Shown here piece by piece: positions 21,361-32,300 of a DNA stretch of 64,000 bases. The stretch's first letter is position 1, and every line of letters starts with the position of its first letter. Below the pieces are notes generated by a model that searched no databases, was not told where the DNA came from, and was given only the letters and a program-made list of their open reading frames with translations. The stretch is from Aporrectodea caliginosa. Its lineage: Eukaryota > Annelida > Clitellata > Crassiclitellata > Lumbricidae. The stretch lies in assembly GCA_020284085.1 (NCBI GenBank), contig JACEVL010001642.1:963001-1027000 (forward strand), in the 5' to 3' direction. The translations under genes and the position numbers were made by a program.

Positions 21361-24300
21361 GAATAGTGACGTAACACAGTTAACGAGTCTGTCGACGAGA
21401 TTTATCTCTCTTGAGTTTTGTAGTTTTTAAAAGTATCTATAGCTCGTCAGAACACGTTTTTATACCACTGTGCATCTATTGACACCAGGACCTGGAGTAT
21501 CTAAATATTTTCTGGCGTCAGACTCTGGATTTTGCAGGATTTTAGTTTAAATGTGTAAACTGTTCAGCTGGAAACCAGAATTTGACTTCATGATTTACAC
21601 CGGTAAAACAGTTATGATCATACGACGTCATAATGCGTGTTGCCTAGCAACGCAGTAAAGACGTTCATTTATTTACATTTTAAACAACATAATATTGACA
21701 TCCATTTTCATTCCTCCCACTTCAGATATCTTCATTTCCATTCCTGTTCAAATATCCATGCATAACAATAATACATTTCGACTAAACTGGAAGGCGGAGG
21801 GTATCTTCGTCCATTGCCACCACAAGTAATGAGTCAAAGGTCACCAAAAGACGTAGGTGTATGCCCAGTTTGTTTAAACGAGTTTAAACTACATCGTTTT
21901 AAAGGCACACTACACTCCCATGGACCGCGTCGGAACCCATGTCCAGGTTCAGACCAGGTGCCTATTGACATTGTGCAAACAGGGAGTCGCTCTACACACA
22001 CAAAGCATTCTGACGATAGCCAGTGCAATGCATCACAGACAACGCATTCTGATGATGGCCGGTACAATGCAGATGACGATGAAAATCTATTCTGCAATGA
22101 GCCGTTACTAGACATTTTAACCCATCCAAAGGTTAGAAGTCGACTGCTGAAACACATCCCACTGGCAGCAAGAGGAGCATGTAGGGACTTACTTACCAAG
22201 ATCCTCCGGGCCGTTATTCGAGAACCAAACAGCCCCTCAAAATGGCTAGATCTACTCCAATTTTCACCGATAATTCTGGCTAAGCCTAAGAGGGGAGGTC
22301 GAAACAGGAACTTGAGCAAGATAATTCTAACTCGCATCGAATCCTGGCGTAGTGGAATGGTCTTCTGTGATGAAGCTAAAGAAATCACGCCATCTGACTC
22401 ACGAACTAGGAGGAATGACAAGGGCTACGATCGAAGTAAATATCTTGCGCAGGCGGTGTCTAGCAGACTCGAAGATGGCGACATCAAAGGAGCCCTTCGA
22501 TTGCTGTGCTCTGATGATGTTCCTGTAGAAGATTCACCTAGGGTGATTGAAGAATTGCAGAAGAAGCACCCAAAGGCTTACGAAGACAGAAGAACACTGC
22601 CATGCCCTCAAGAAGACAGGTTCGATGCCATACAGGTTTCTGGAAAGATGGTTTGTAACGCTGTTGCTTCCTTTCCTGCAGCATCTAGCGGAGGACCAGA
22701 TGGCTTCACACCACAACATCTGAAGAACCTTCTGTCCAATACAACAGACACGGATTTCGTAGAGACAATCACTGACTTAATCAATCTACTCTTGAGAGGC
22801 GGACTACCGAAACAAGTTGCAGATATCCTATACGGCGGAAGACTAATAACACTTGGGAAAAAAGATGGTGGAATAAGACCAATCACGATTGGATACACGT
22901 GGCGACGGCTTGCTGCCAAGTGTGTCTGCCATGTTGTTACTCCATACCTATCTCAAAATCTGTCACCACTTCAAATCGGCGTCGGAGTATCAGGAGGTGC
23001 CGAGGCAGCTGTCCACGCAACCAGACGATACCTGCAGTCGATGCCTGAAAACCATGTCATAGTTAAACTGGACTTCTCGAATGCCTTCAATGCTCTGAGA
23101 AGAGACTCAATGTTAGAGGCGGTGGCAGCAAAAGCTCCGGAAATATACAGATACGTATATGACAACTATGCCTACGCCCCCCAGCTACAGACCAGACAGC
23201 ATACCATTCATTCCGAGGAAGGCACCCAACAAGGCGACCCCTTAGGGCCACTGGAGTTTTGCCTGGCAATACATCCACTTCTGGAGAGTTTGACAACTCC
23301 ATTCACTATAGGCTATATGGACGATCTTACTCTTGCTGGACCGATCGATCAAGTTGAGTACGACGTCAGCTTGATAGAGAAAGAGGCGCCCATGTATGGT
23401 CTACAGCTAAATCAAGCAAAATGCGAAGCATCCTTTAGAACCTTCGATAAAGCAAAGAAGATTCAGACCTTCGCCGAGTTTGAAAATGTCGCCGTTGAAG
23501 ATTTGACACTGCTGGGAGCACCGCTGCTGCCAGGCAGGGCTGTCGACAAATCTATCCAGAAAAAGATCAAGGATTTGGAGAAAGTCACAACAAGGCTTGA
23601 GATGCTGCATCCACACGACGCATTCACCCTGCTGAGGAGCAGCTTAAGCATACCGAAGCTGCTATACACATTAAGAACATCAGCCTGCTTCTTAAACGAA
23701 GAACTTCTACACGTCTTCGACGAAGTCTTGAGAACTGGTCTGTGTAGCCTTCTTAATATCAACATGAGCGACGATCAATGGATCCAGGCATCTTTACCTG
23801 TTAGAAACGGTGGTCTGGGGATTCGCAGTGCCGTTATGCTGGCAACTTCCGCCTTTTTGGCATCAGCCGCTGGCACACGAAACCTTCAAGACCAACTGTT
23901 ACTCGACGTCCCTCTAACAATCACAGATCCGTTGGTAGAGGAGGCTTTTAGTTCTTGGTCATCGAAGTCGAACGCAACTCCTCCCATCGAGCAGAAGGCT
24001 CACATACAACGGGAATGGGACAGCAAACTCATCTCACATGCACTTCAAGACCTGTCAGAAAGAGCGAGTGATTCTGCTGTTAAAGCCAGATTGTTAGCCG
24101 TGCAATCGCCACACTCTGGAGACTGGCTTCATGCACTGCCCATTACGACAGCAGGATTACGCATGTCAGGAGAGGTCCTAAGAATAGCTTCCGGCATCCG
24201 ACTAGGCACTGCCTTGTGTGAAAAACACACTTGCAAATGCGGTGTCATAGTAGAAACCATCGGCCATCATGGATTCTCTTGTAGCAAAGGTCCAGGAAGA

Positions 24301-24881
24301 CAACATCGACATGGCATGCTCAACGATGTTATTTGGCGAGCTTTCACCAGAGCCAAAATACCGGCCATCAAAGAGCCCAATGGCCTCTCCAGATCAGACG
24401 GCAAAAGGCCTGACGGAGTCACCATCATACCTTGGCACAGAGGTCGTTGCTTGGCATGGGATGTCACGGTGCCAGATACTTTCGCTGCATCCTACGAACA
24501 TATAACATCGCAAATCGCAGGTGCGGCAGCGGAAAAGGCAGCTCGCAACAAGGAAACCAAGTATGCTGCTATCACACAGTCACATCATTTCGTCCCTGTG
24601 GCAGTCGAAACTGCAGGAAGCTGGCACACAGAATCACTACAGTTTGTCCAAGAACTAGGACGCAAGATCTCAGCAGCGACAGGCGACCAGCGTGAGACTA
24701 GTCATCTTCTACAACGCTTATCAGTCGCCCTACAAATTGGAAACGCTCTATCTGTTTTAGGCACCACAGATTGCAACAACAGTAGCCCAGGACTGATCGA
24801 AGGCTTCTAAATATTGAAAACAGTTACTTTTAATCAGTCTGTACATAAGTTTGTTGGCTTTATGAAGAAATAAATTTGCTT
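21361..24881 (+). mobile_element. Non-LTR retrotransposon, restriction-like-endonuclease type (Dong/R4-like), apparently full length
   Basis: About 3.5 kb: 5' UTR about 470 bp, one ORF, 3' UTR about 70 bp ending GAAGAAATAAATTTGCTTCT, then (TAA)n. It is flanked upstream by (TAA)n as well. A single ORF with N-terminal zinc finger, RT, C-terminal CCHC and restriction-like endonuclease matches the R2/R4 grade of elements; insertion into TAA repeats is the known habit of Dong. A related, truncated copy is at 48827-51028. Confidence 0.85.
21829..24810 (+). CDS. Reverse transcriptase with C-terminal restriction-like endonuclease
   Basis: 993 residues from the first ATG in frame; the frame is open from 21772 but has no earlier ATG. 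A zinc-finger-like CPVCLNEF...HSHG lies at about 11-35. RT motifs include KKDGGIRPI near 341, KLDFSNAFNALRRD, TQQGDPLGP and the catalytic YMDD near 496. A C-terminal CKCG...GHHGFSC zinc motif lies near 802-818. The endonuclease signature RPDG near 860 is followed by WDVT near 877. It has no internal stop. It resembles Dong/R4 proteins in length and order; the N-terminal finger number and exact clade need alignment. About half-identical by eye to the truncated protein at 48827-50941 in the RT core. Antisense frames here are shadows. Confidence 0.9.
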   Translation: MSQRSPKDVGVCPVCLNEFKLHRFKGTLHSHGPRRNPCPGSDQVPIDIVQTGSRSTHTKHSDDSQCNASQTTHSDDGRYNADDDENLFCNEPLLDILTHPKVRSRLLKHIPLAARGACRDLLTKILRAVIREPNSPSKWLDLLQFSPIILAKPKRGGRNRNLSKIILTRIESWRSGMVFCDEAKEITPSDSRTRRNDKGYDRSKYLAQAVSSRLEDGDIKGALRLLCSDDVPVEDSPRVIEELQKKHPKAYEDRRTLPCPQEDRFDAIQVSGKMVCNAVASFPAASSGGPDGFTPQHLKNLLSNTTDTDFVETITDLINLLLRGGLPKQVADILYGGRLITLGKKDGGIRPITIGYTWRRLAAKCVCHVVTPYLSQNLSPLQIGVGVSGGAEAAVHATRRYLQSMPENHVIVKLDFSNAFNALRRDSMLEAVAAKAPEIYRYVYDNYAYAPQLQTRQHTIHSEEGTQQGDPLGPLEFCLAIHPLLESLTTPFTIGYMDDLTLAGPIDQVEYDVSLIEKEAPMYGLQLNQAKCEASFRTFDKAKKIQTFAEFENVAVEDLTLLGAPLLPGRAVDKSIQKKIKDLEKVTTRLEMLHPHDAFTLLRSSLSIPKLLYTLRTSACFLNEELLHVFDEVLRTGLCSLLNINMSDDQWIQASLPVRNGGLGIRSAVMLATSAFLASAAGTRNLQDQLLLDVPLTITDPLVEEAFSSWSSKSNATPPIEQKAHIQREWDSKLISHALQDLSERASDSAVKARLLAVQSPHSGDWLHALPITTAGLRMSGEVLRIASGIRLGTALCEKHTCKCGVIVETIGHHGFSCSKGPGRQHRHGMLNDVIWRAFTRAKIPAIKEPNGLSRSDGKRPDGVTIIPWHRGRCLAWDVTVPDTFAASYEHITSQIAGAAAEKAARNKETKYAAITQSHHFVPVAVETAGSWHTESLQFVQELGRKISAATGDQRETSHLLQRLSVALQIGNALSVLGTTDCNNSSPGLIEGF

Positions 24882-24882
24882 C

Positions 24883-24934
<52 letters not shown>

Positions 24935-24972
24935 TAATAATAATAATAATAATAATAGTAATAATAATAATT
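24882..24972. repeat. (TAA)n tail of the RLE retrotransposon
   Basis: A long, slightly interrupted TAA run directly after the 3' UTR. It is either the 3' tail or the remaining target microsatellite; the two cannot be told apart. Confidence 0.95.
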
Positions 24973-25094
24973 CAAACGACAAGTAGACCTACGCAGTAAG
25001 ATTACATGACATAACCGTAACAGATGATAGCAAGTTTAGCAGGAGTCGAATTTAACTGCATGGCAGCCTGCAAGGCACCCATCTATCCTACTGC

Positions 25095-25216
25095 TCATAC
25101 TACCAACGCCACCTAGCAAATGGAAGGCTGTCAACTTTATAGGGCTAACGGTTATCGAACCCGCGACCTTCTGATCTTCGTGCCAGCTTGTTACCATTCA
25201 ACCATCTCCCGCCCCA
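25095..25216 (-). mobile_element. SINE family F (copy 2)
   Basis: On the minus strand a tRNA-like head, GGCGGGAGATGGTTGAATGG, with box B GGTTCGATAACC, is followed by GACAGCCTTCCATTTGCTAG GTGGCGTT. It shares its 3' part with 4601-4716. Confidence 0.65.
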
Positions 25217-25249
25217 GGAGATGGTAACGCATGGGCTCACGGGACCACT

Positions 25250-26095
25250 GTTTATAGATACGATGTGATGCGGGCGACAAGTGTCGAAAGCTGTATGCCG
25301 CCCCGGCCTGGTGGGGGTTTGGGGGCGGCAGGAACGAAAACGAGTGCAATCAGTAATGGATAGACCGATCCGTATGCAAATTTCTGACAGATAATCAGAT
25401 AATAGGACCTAACCCCACATTTGAGAAACTGTGCCATGCTTCCGCCGATGTAAGCCTCTTTACTGCGGTTCTGGGGAACCTATGCCATGCGTTGCATCGG
25501 CTCCTCCCCAGTGAAGACGCTTCCTTAGTCCTTACTCCGTGCGCCCACGACCACATAACCGTATTATTATTTCTGACAGATAATAGGACCTAACCCACAT
25601 TTGAGAAACTGTGCCATGCTTCCGCCGATGTAAGCCTCTTTACTGCGGTTCTGGGGAACCTATGCCATGCGTTGCATCGGCTCCTCCCCCAGTAAAGACG
25701 CTTCCTGACAGCTTGCGCCCACGACTGTATTATCCCCTGTGGGGCGCGGTGGTGTAGGGGTATGTTCGGTGCCTTGCAGCCGGAGGGTTGCGGGTTCGAA
25801 TCCACCTCAAGCCGCCGCGTAGGGACCCTGGGCAAGTCCTTCACTCGCAATTGCTCATGCGCTTCGGCGTGAAACTCCGATTCAGTGTCCGCGCTGTAGT
25901 CGGGACCGTCTCTAAGTAGAAATCTTGAAGGGGCGCTATAACAAGTGCTCATACATACATACATACATAGATAATCGAACGTGAATATCGTTCATAACAA
26001 GGATGCTCGATTTTATCTGATGCATGCACACCAAAGTACGGAGAGGAAGTTGGCTAGGCCTAAACAAAGAATATAGTTACTTATTTAAAGCTGGT
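25250..26095 (+). pseudogene. Decayed LINE 3' part, internally duplicated and split by a SINE
   Basis: Frame fragments such as FEKLCHASADVSLFTAVLGN correspond to FEHLCNTADSRLFSAVLRNP in the LINE at 58390-59010. A stretch of about 120 bp (around 25405-25527) is repeated almost unchanged at 25581-25708. A SINE B copy interrupts the element at 25741-25970. The remainder to 26095 ends in CACCAAAGTACGG...AAAGAATATAGTTACTTA, like the TTAC-tailed end of the 58.4-kb element. There is no intact frame. Confidence 0.65.
25741..25970 (+). mobile_element. SINE family B, tRNA head, LINE-like tail (copy 1)
   Basis: The head GGTGGTGTAGGGGTATGTTC (box A) and GGGTTCGAATCC (box B) are intact. The middle contains GGGCAAGTCCTTCACTCGCA. 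The 3' end CTTGAAGGGGCGCTATAAC precedes a CATA-rich tail. Other copies: 46308-46536 and 61042-61306, with a tail fragment at 43468-43535. Confidence 0.9.
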
Positions 26096-26740
26096 GATGT
26101 TCATAAACGGACAGAGTGTGTGTATGAATAGGGTCGGCAATTCGACCTCATTATCTTCAGCAGAGTCATAGTACGTCATCTCACAGAAAACGGGCTTCGA
26201 AATAATCGTCACGTGATACCTGTTCCTGGCGAAGTTGAGCTTTCGAAGGCAGCGCTCGACTTCAGTCGTCTTTCATCGGTCGAACTCGACGAGAAGAACG
26301 GTCCGTATCGAGCGTCGACGTGTCCACAAAGGACCTCACGAAAGGGCGACGCAACGGACGAAACTTCAGGTCTCTCTTTTATCAAGGAGAAACGTATAGC
26401 CAAAATTCGCAAATTATAGCAAACAATCGCAAAGCTGCGATCTTCAGACCCTGTCACAAGAAAGTTGTGAGGACAATGACCGTTGAATGACGATGACGTC
26501 GTCAACAATCAGGCGGGCGGAAATGACGTCAAAACGATATTATCGCATTGCTAGAAAGAGTTCGAATCTCTTTATCGCATCGTAGCGTATCTATAGATAA
26601 TAGATTCATATAGCGCCTCTCCCAGAATAACTATTCAGAGGCGCTCTCAGCACGAAAAGAAAACCCCGGGTTTTAGATGTGATAATTATTATTATTATTA
26701 TAATTATATTATAATTATTATAGTATTAATAATGGTAACA
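26096..26740. other. No gene recognised
   Basis: Moderately GC-rich at 26200-26520 with many CGA/TCG words, but no exon-like frame, RNA gene or repeat match to the rest of the window was found. Confidence 0.4.
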
Positions 26741-27010
26741 ATTAAGTAAGTAAGTAAGTAAGCATATTCTTTATTAAACCGGTTGCAGGAGAGCCGCACT
26801 CCGGTTTACAAACATCATAGGACAAATGTCACAAAATAATAAAACATCAACAGGAGTTCCTGGAGTACAGAATAATTCTTCCTATAAATATTTTCCTTAT
26901 ATTATTGTCGATAAGCTTGAGATAAGACCCTACCATGAGGCCGTGGGCGAAGGGCATAGGTAGTAGATTAGCGATATAATAATTAGGTTGATGGCGGGAA
27001 GAACCCGGCG
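26741..27010 (-). mobile_element. LINE 3' end with (TTAC)n tail
   Basis: On the minus strand it ends CCGGTTTAATAAAGAATATG followed by CTTACTTACTTAC. The same AATAAAGAA + TTAC design ends the LINE at 58390-59010 and the fragment at 42063-42190. The upstream body is degraded and its limit is uncertain. Confidence 0.55.
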
Positions 27011-27229
27011 CTCAGCATGTAGTAACAGAACAAGCTTTAACTTTCATCCCAACGCGTGACACCACTGGCGAAACTATTGCGACACTCCTCAAGCAGCAGC
27101 TTCCTGAGATCAGTCTCAATAGGCCTAGATATGTTGAGGTAGGGCAAGGTTATGATGGGGCTGCTAATGGATCGAGGGGCCATATAGTCCTACAAAGTGT
27201 GTTCAGGCACGAATGAGGGAGTTTTTTCC

Positions 27230-27546
27230 CTGGCCTATTGTCGGAGAATGTCAATGTCGTGTACGTGGCTAGGTTCTACACTTTATTGTCTGTGGCGAGC
27301 GCAGATAGGCCTTTCATTATGCTTAGCACAGAACAGATTTTTAACAGGACTCGTGAAATAAAATTGATATCATCTTTAGCAGGAAGTTGAGTAATGGTAC
27401 CATCACTGGCGTGAAGAGTAGTAAAAAAATTCTACTGAATACCATTCTCCCTTAAGTCACCTTCCTTACTGTCCGTATTACTGTTGTAATACAAGCTGCA
27501 ATTTTGTCAACTTGATTTTGAATAAACGAATTTGATTGATTGATTA
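27230..27546 (+). mobile_element. Possible retroelement 3' end with TTGA-type tail
   Basis: Ends GAATAAACGAATTTGATTGA TTGATTAA, the tail type also seen at 51.78 and 55.68 kb. The body does not clearly match those copies, so the assignment rests on the tail only. Confidence 0.35.
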
Positions 27547-27604
27547 ATTACAGTGTGCGTTATTTAATTGAAAATCTACTAATTATTAGAACAATAGTCA
27601 GTGT

Positions 27605-27677
<73 letters not shown>

Positions 27678-28570
27678 TGGATGCATGTATATTTTACACA
27701 TATACAACTTGTCATCCATTGGAGAGCTTCTCCAGTCGCCATTCAGATGTTCAGATAAAACAGAACTACAAATATGAAACGGATGATTCTTATGTTTAGG
27801 ACTGAAATCTAATGAAATGCAATAACTTCTATAGCGCCGTTATCATGATGCAAAGGACCTCAATCAACGGTTAAAATCCAATGTGTCACGACTCATGAAA
27901 TTTACCAGAAGTCAGTCAACAGTGTGTGATCGAGTTGAAACATGTGACTCTCAAGTGTAGAACTGAATGACACAAAGAACTGCAAAATCATTAATAAAAT
28001 TTAATAGAATTTAAATTCACATTCAAAATATATTTCAAGACATAAAACCCTGAATTATGGAGGAAAAACTTGACAATATTTAACCAGCAGATACTAGTTC
28101 AAAAAACTTATCTGACACAAACTGTACTATGATTTTAATAATTAGATTTTCAATTAAATATCGCACACTGTAATTGTTTAGACGATTCAACACCCTGATT
28201 GTCAATACTAATAGACTAATATCATAAGCTTTTTAAAGAAAACATTTGGTGATTTCCAGAAAATTATATTCAAAATCATATTTAAAATAGATTCAAAATC
28301 ACACTCAAAAATACATTTCAAGACACAAGACTCTGCAAAAAGCACACTGTATAGATGAATTACGTAGAAAAAGCTTGACAATATTTCAGCCAGCAGAAAC
28401 CAGTTCCAGAAAAAAAATACCTGATGTTATATAATGGACAATCATTTTAAGAATTAGTAACTGTTCAATTAAATACTTCACATTGTCAGCATCTGATGAT
28501 TAAACACAATGATTGTCAATACAAAAGAAAGTAAGCTCTTTAAAGAAAAAACGTGGTCATTGTAGCGAAA
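27545..28570. repeat. Diverged tandem duplication with an inverted copy
   Basis: The segments at about 28010-28260 and 28300-28565 are related, sharing CTTGACAATATTT, CAATTAAATA, GATTGTCAATAC and CTTTTTAAAGAAAA-like words in the same order. The start, 27545-27595, is the reverse complement of 28133-28180 (ACAGTGTGCG..ATTTAATTGAAAATCT). No coding frame; origin unknown. Confidence 0.55.
27605..27680. repeat. (TA)n microsatellite
   Basis: About 70 bp of alternating TA with one G interruption; it gives a meaningless YIYI frame. Confidence 0.95.
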
Positions 28571-28734
28571 ATTCTGTTTTAAAATAATTTGTCCAACAAT
28601 CACGTATACACTACTTCCGATAATACCTTTCCTTTGACTTTGTCACTAGCTAATAACTGACTGCTTCTGTCTAAAAAAATCCCGTTCTAGGATAAAATAG
28701 GCTTGCTGTTTTTAAAAACACTTATTCTTGTCTA

Positions 28735-28915
28735 CATTTATTCTTGTCTAGAATGCATCGATCATTGTCTAGAATTCATCGATTCTTGTCCAGAATGCAT
28801 GGATCATTTTCTAGAGTGCATTTACTCCAGTATTGAATGCATTTATTCTCTTCTAGAATTCAGTAATCCTAGAACGCATTAAACCTTGTCTAGAATTCAT
28901 CCAAAGTATTGTATT
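28735..28915. repeat. 22-23-bp minisatellite, left part
   Basis: Degenerate units of the type TTCTTGTCTAGAATGCATCG (about 22-23 bp). The array stops at a LINE fragment and resumes at 29203. Confidence 0.75.
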
Positions 28916-28917
28916 TA

Positions 28918-29202
28918 AACATTTATAAAGTGCCTCTCACAGAAACACCAATCAGAGACGCTCCCAGTGCGAAAGTCCTAGAGAATAAAAACAAGTTTTG
29001 AGGTAGCGAAAAGATGTAGCAGGACCACCGGACAGTATGGTAGAGCGAACAAATGTGGGAAAGTTGATTCCATAACGAAGGGCCAATGCAGGCAAAGGCA
29101 CGGGACTGAGGTATAGCCGTTCTCACATGAGGAACTAAAAGGTCAAGGCGATCCGAAGAGCGGAGCTGGCGAAGGGAGGCGGCTGAGGTAGGCCGACGTA
29201 TT
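28918..29202 (-). mobile_element. CR1/L2-like LINE 3' end inserted in the minisatellite
   Basis: The minus-strand frame contains RAFACIGPSLWNQLS, the counterpart of RCFARVGPSVWNSLP in the 56.1-kb LINE. It ends GAGAGGCACTTTATAAATG. It is 5' truncated and non-functional. The surrounding minisatellite units on both sides show that it inserted into a pre-existing array. Confidence 0.75.
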
Positions 29203-29383
29203 TGTGCATTTACTCTTCTCTAGAATGCATTGATTCTTGTCTAGAGTGCAATTATTCTTGCCTACAATGCATTTATTCTTCTCTAGAATTAATTAATTCT
29301 TGTCTAAATTTAATTGATTCTTGTCTAGAATGCATATATTCTTGTATAGAAAGCATTGACCCTTGTTTAGAATGCACTGATGA
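29203..29383. repeat. 22-23-bp minisatellite, right part, reaching the SMPD1 stop codon
   Basis: About eight units of TTCTTGTCTAGAATGCATT type that run up to the SMPD1 termination codon, so the 3' UTR of that gene on the minus strand is made of this array. The forward frame (SSLECIDSCLEC...) is a shadow. Confidence 0.8.
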
Positions 29384-32300
29384 CTAGCAGACCCTTTTCT
29401 CTTCCAACCACTGGGAGTAAGTCGCTTCCAGCTGCTGTTCGTTTTCTTCTGAACCCTGGAGAAGGTGAGGACAGGGTCGAAGGTCATGGGAGAGCCCAGA
29501 ACGTAATTCGCACACCATCCGTTGTCTACATATGGCATCACACGAAGGAGCAACATCACTAGACTTGTGGTAGAATCTGAAACATTTCCCCAAACACCAG
29601 AGATCACTATTAACAACAATTATTAATTAATTATTAATAATACTAATATTAACAATTGCAAAGATCTTACAGTACACTAGAACAGTGGTTTCCAAACCGT
29701 GGCCCGCGGGCCAAAAGTGGCCCGCCAATCCTTTGAATGTGGCCCGCGACAGTCACTCACAAATTTTGAAAAAAAAAATTAAATTACCTTGTTTTCTTGA
29801 TTTAGGCTTCTGACAATTTTTTTGTAAAAGAAATAGTGGAAAAAAGTAAAAAGTAACTATTATACATGAGTTTTGCATGGTGCGCGGGAGAGGGGGGGCG
29901 CAAAATGAGGCTTCTGACGAATTTGTTCACGAAAAAGACGGATTTAAAGCAAAAAAAAAGGTCATCAGAAATTTTGGCGGTTACGCCACTGCAACTGAGG
30001 ACGGCTCCTCAGATCTCTGTGGCCTGCCATGATATTTTAAAAGTAAGACTTTGCCCTCCATCAAAAGAGCTTGGGAACCACTGCACTAGAATATGAATCA
30101 GTGCTTCCTTGTGTTGAAAGCACTTACCATAATCAATGCAACCACCTTGTGATGCTGCAATCTTGTAATCAGCCCAACCAGTGAGGTTATAATTATTAGT
30201 TAGAGGCGACCAATGAATGTTGCTGAATCATCTGAACACCCCTGAGTAGACTGTCTTGAAGAGGCGCTACATAAAACTGCTGTAATAATAATAATTTGAC
30301 CCTGAACTTCATCACACTGACCTTCATCACACCATTCACTAGGTGGAGCTGCAGTTTTAATTTGTTGACCACTGCACACATGAGTTACAGAGTGAAGCGT
30401 AGGCGACATGTCAAATCTTATTGTCCATTCAAATTCTTGACTAATGCTATCATTAAGTATGTACACATTTTCCACAAGTTTATACAGTCCATTTTCAGGA
30501 CCTCACAAGGGTGCTAATAATACCACTGTGATGATAAAGATTAATAATAATTAATTAATACTAAGATTATTAATTTTAAGCTATTAAGAGAATAATAGAA
30601 TTCAGTAGCATGACAATAATATTTAATACATAATTAATATTTAAACTCCACAAATTCAGTGACTGAGTTTTATATTTCGTACTGCAGGTATTTCTGAAAC
30701 ATTTTGTCATCATTAAGTAGTTGAGCACTCATCGAATTCCAACTGTCAGGCATCAGAGAGGTCATGTTGTACGCTGACTGTAAAGAAAAAGAGCATTCAG
30801 ACAAACATTAATTATCCTAATTAGTTAATTAGTTATATCTTGCACAATATGGGCTGTGCGATAGTCTAGGTTTAGTATGCTGGACTGTCAGCCCAGAGAT
30901 CGGGGATTCAAATCCCCACCAGGACATAAATATGTTTCAACTTTCTGCTCCACAAGGAAGCCTAGCTAACTCAGCTCCCAGTACACTGACCATAGACCGT
31001 TGGTGGGAAGACCTGACTATAAGGGAAGGACTGGCCACCCAAACTCATGAGCAGGGGCTAAGAAATATGAAGTCATTGATGATGATGATGATGATGAGTG
31101 CTCTGCCCGAAGGCAGGTCCATTGGCTTTGTGCCATCCGAGGATGAGATGGTGAGGTGGTTTCCCGTGGCCTTCCTCACAGACAATTGTGGGCGAGCAAC
31201 TTGTCTAAGTTGTGGCTCGAGGTAGATTCGAACCTGCGACCCTCTGGTCACAAGGCACAGAACATACCGCTACACCACCATGTCCCATGCGTATTTTCTT
31301 CAAAGCTCAGAAAGTTAATTAGAAAAAATGAGATTAGTTGCTGAAGCTGGTCTTATGAGTGTTTTGTGAGCAGGTATCCAGAAGAGGTTCTATATAAAAG
31401 TATGGAATGAATCAAAGAGATACATGTATTACCTTTGCAGAGTATTCCTTTCTCCATACTGGTTGATCCTTGAGATTTGCCTCTGTCAGGTTCATGATGA
31501 ACGTTTCATGATCAAGAACCATCTGCAACAGGAATGACTCAATCAAAATGATTATATTATTAGATTATCAAAATCAGCTGTTGATTATATCAGTCTTTCT
31601 CAACATCTTTCATCCGAGAGACCACTTTTATACCAGTGTCAAACTCAACGGCAGAACACCTGTGTACTATGGCCCAACGATTTCTATCAGATATCAACAA
31701 ACAGAATTGTCAATGCAAAAGGTTTCACTATGACATCATCAAAACCACAGATTAGATATTAATACTAGAAAAAACATGCTAGAATGCTATTTACTGAATT
31801 TCGAAAACCAGCATTATGTTGCATAAATGGAAAAACATCGCAGCAATATTGGTCAACACTCCGCTGAAGACCAACTGGTTCAGTCAGACAGACTAAAGTA
31901 AGAGAAACGCCAGATAAGGCGACCAATCCATTGATCAGCTTACATGACTTATCCAGTTAGCAGAGCACCTCTGATGAGGTTCTGTTGAAGAGGTGCTATA
32001 CACATTTGAAAGTACAATTATTTATTGATTTGATAAGACATAATCCATTTATCAGATTAGCTGAACCATCCAATGCGTGCATTAGATGACTGTACTGGAT
32101 GACTCATCCATCGATTAGACTATCTAGAGTTGATTACTTATCCACTGACTAGACTGGATGACCTACCCATGAGCTGTTTGGGTAAAACCCATCAACCTCA
32201 TACACGCGGTATCCAGGGTTGAGGTTCGAGTAGGTCGTGACGCTTGGGGCGGCATAAGCCACAGAAATGGGGCGCTGGAAATTGTTGATATCATAGAAGA

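Noticed and set aside
21834..24467. Antisense frames within the RLE retrotransposon
   Set aside because: Shadows of the 993-aa coding frame without independent support.
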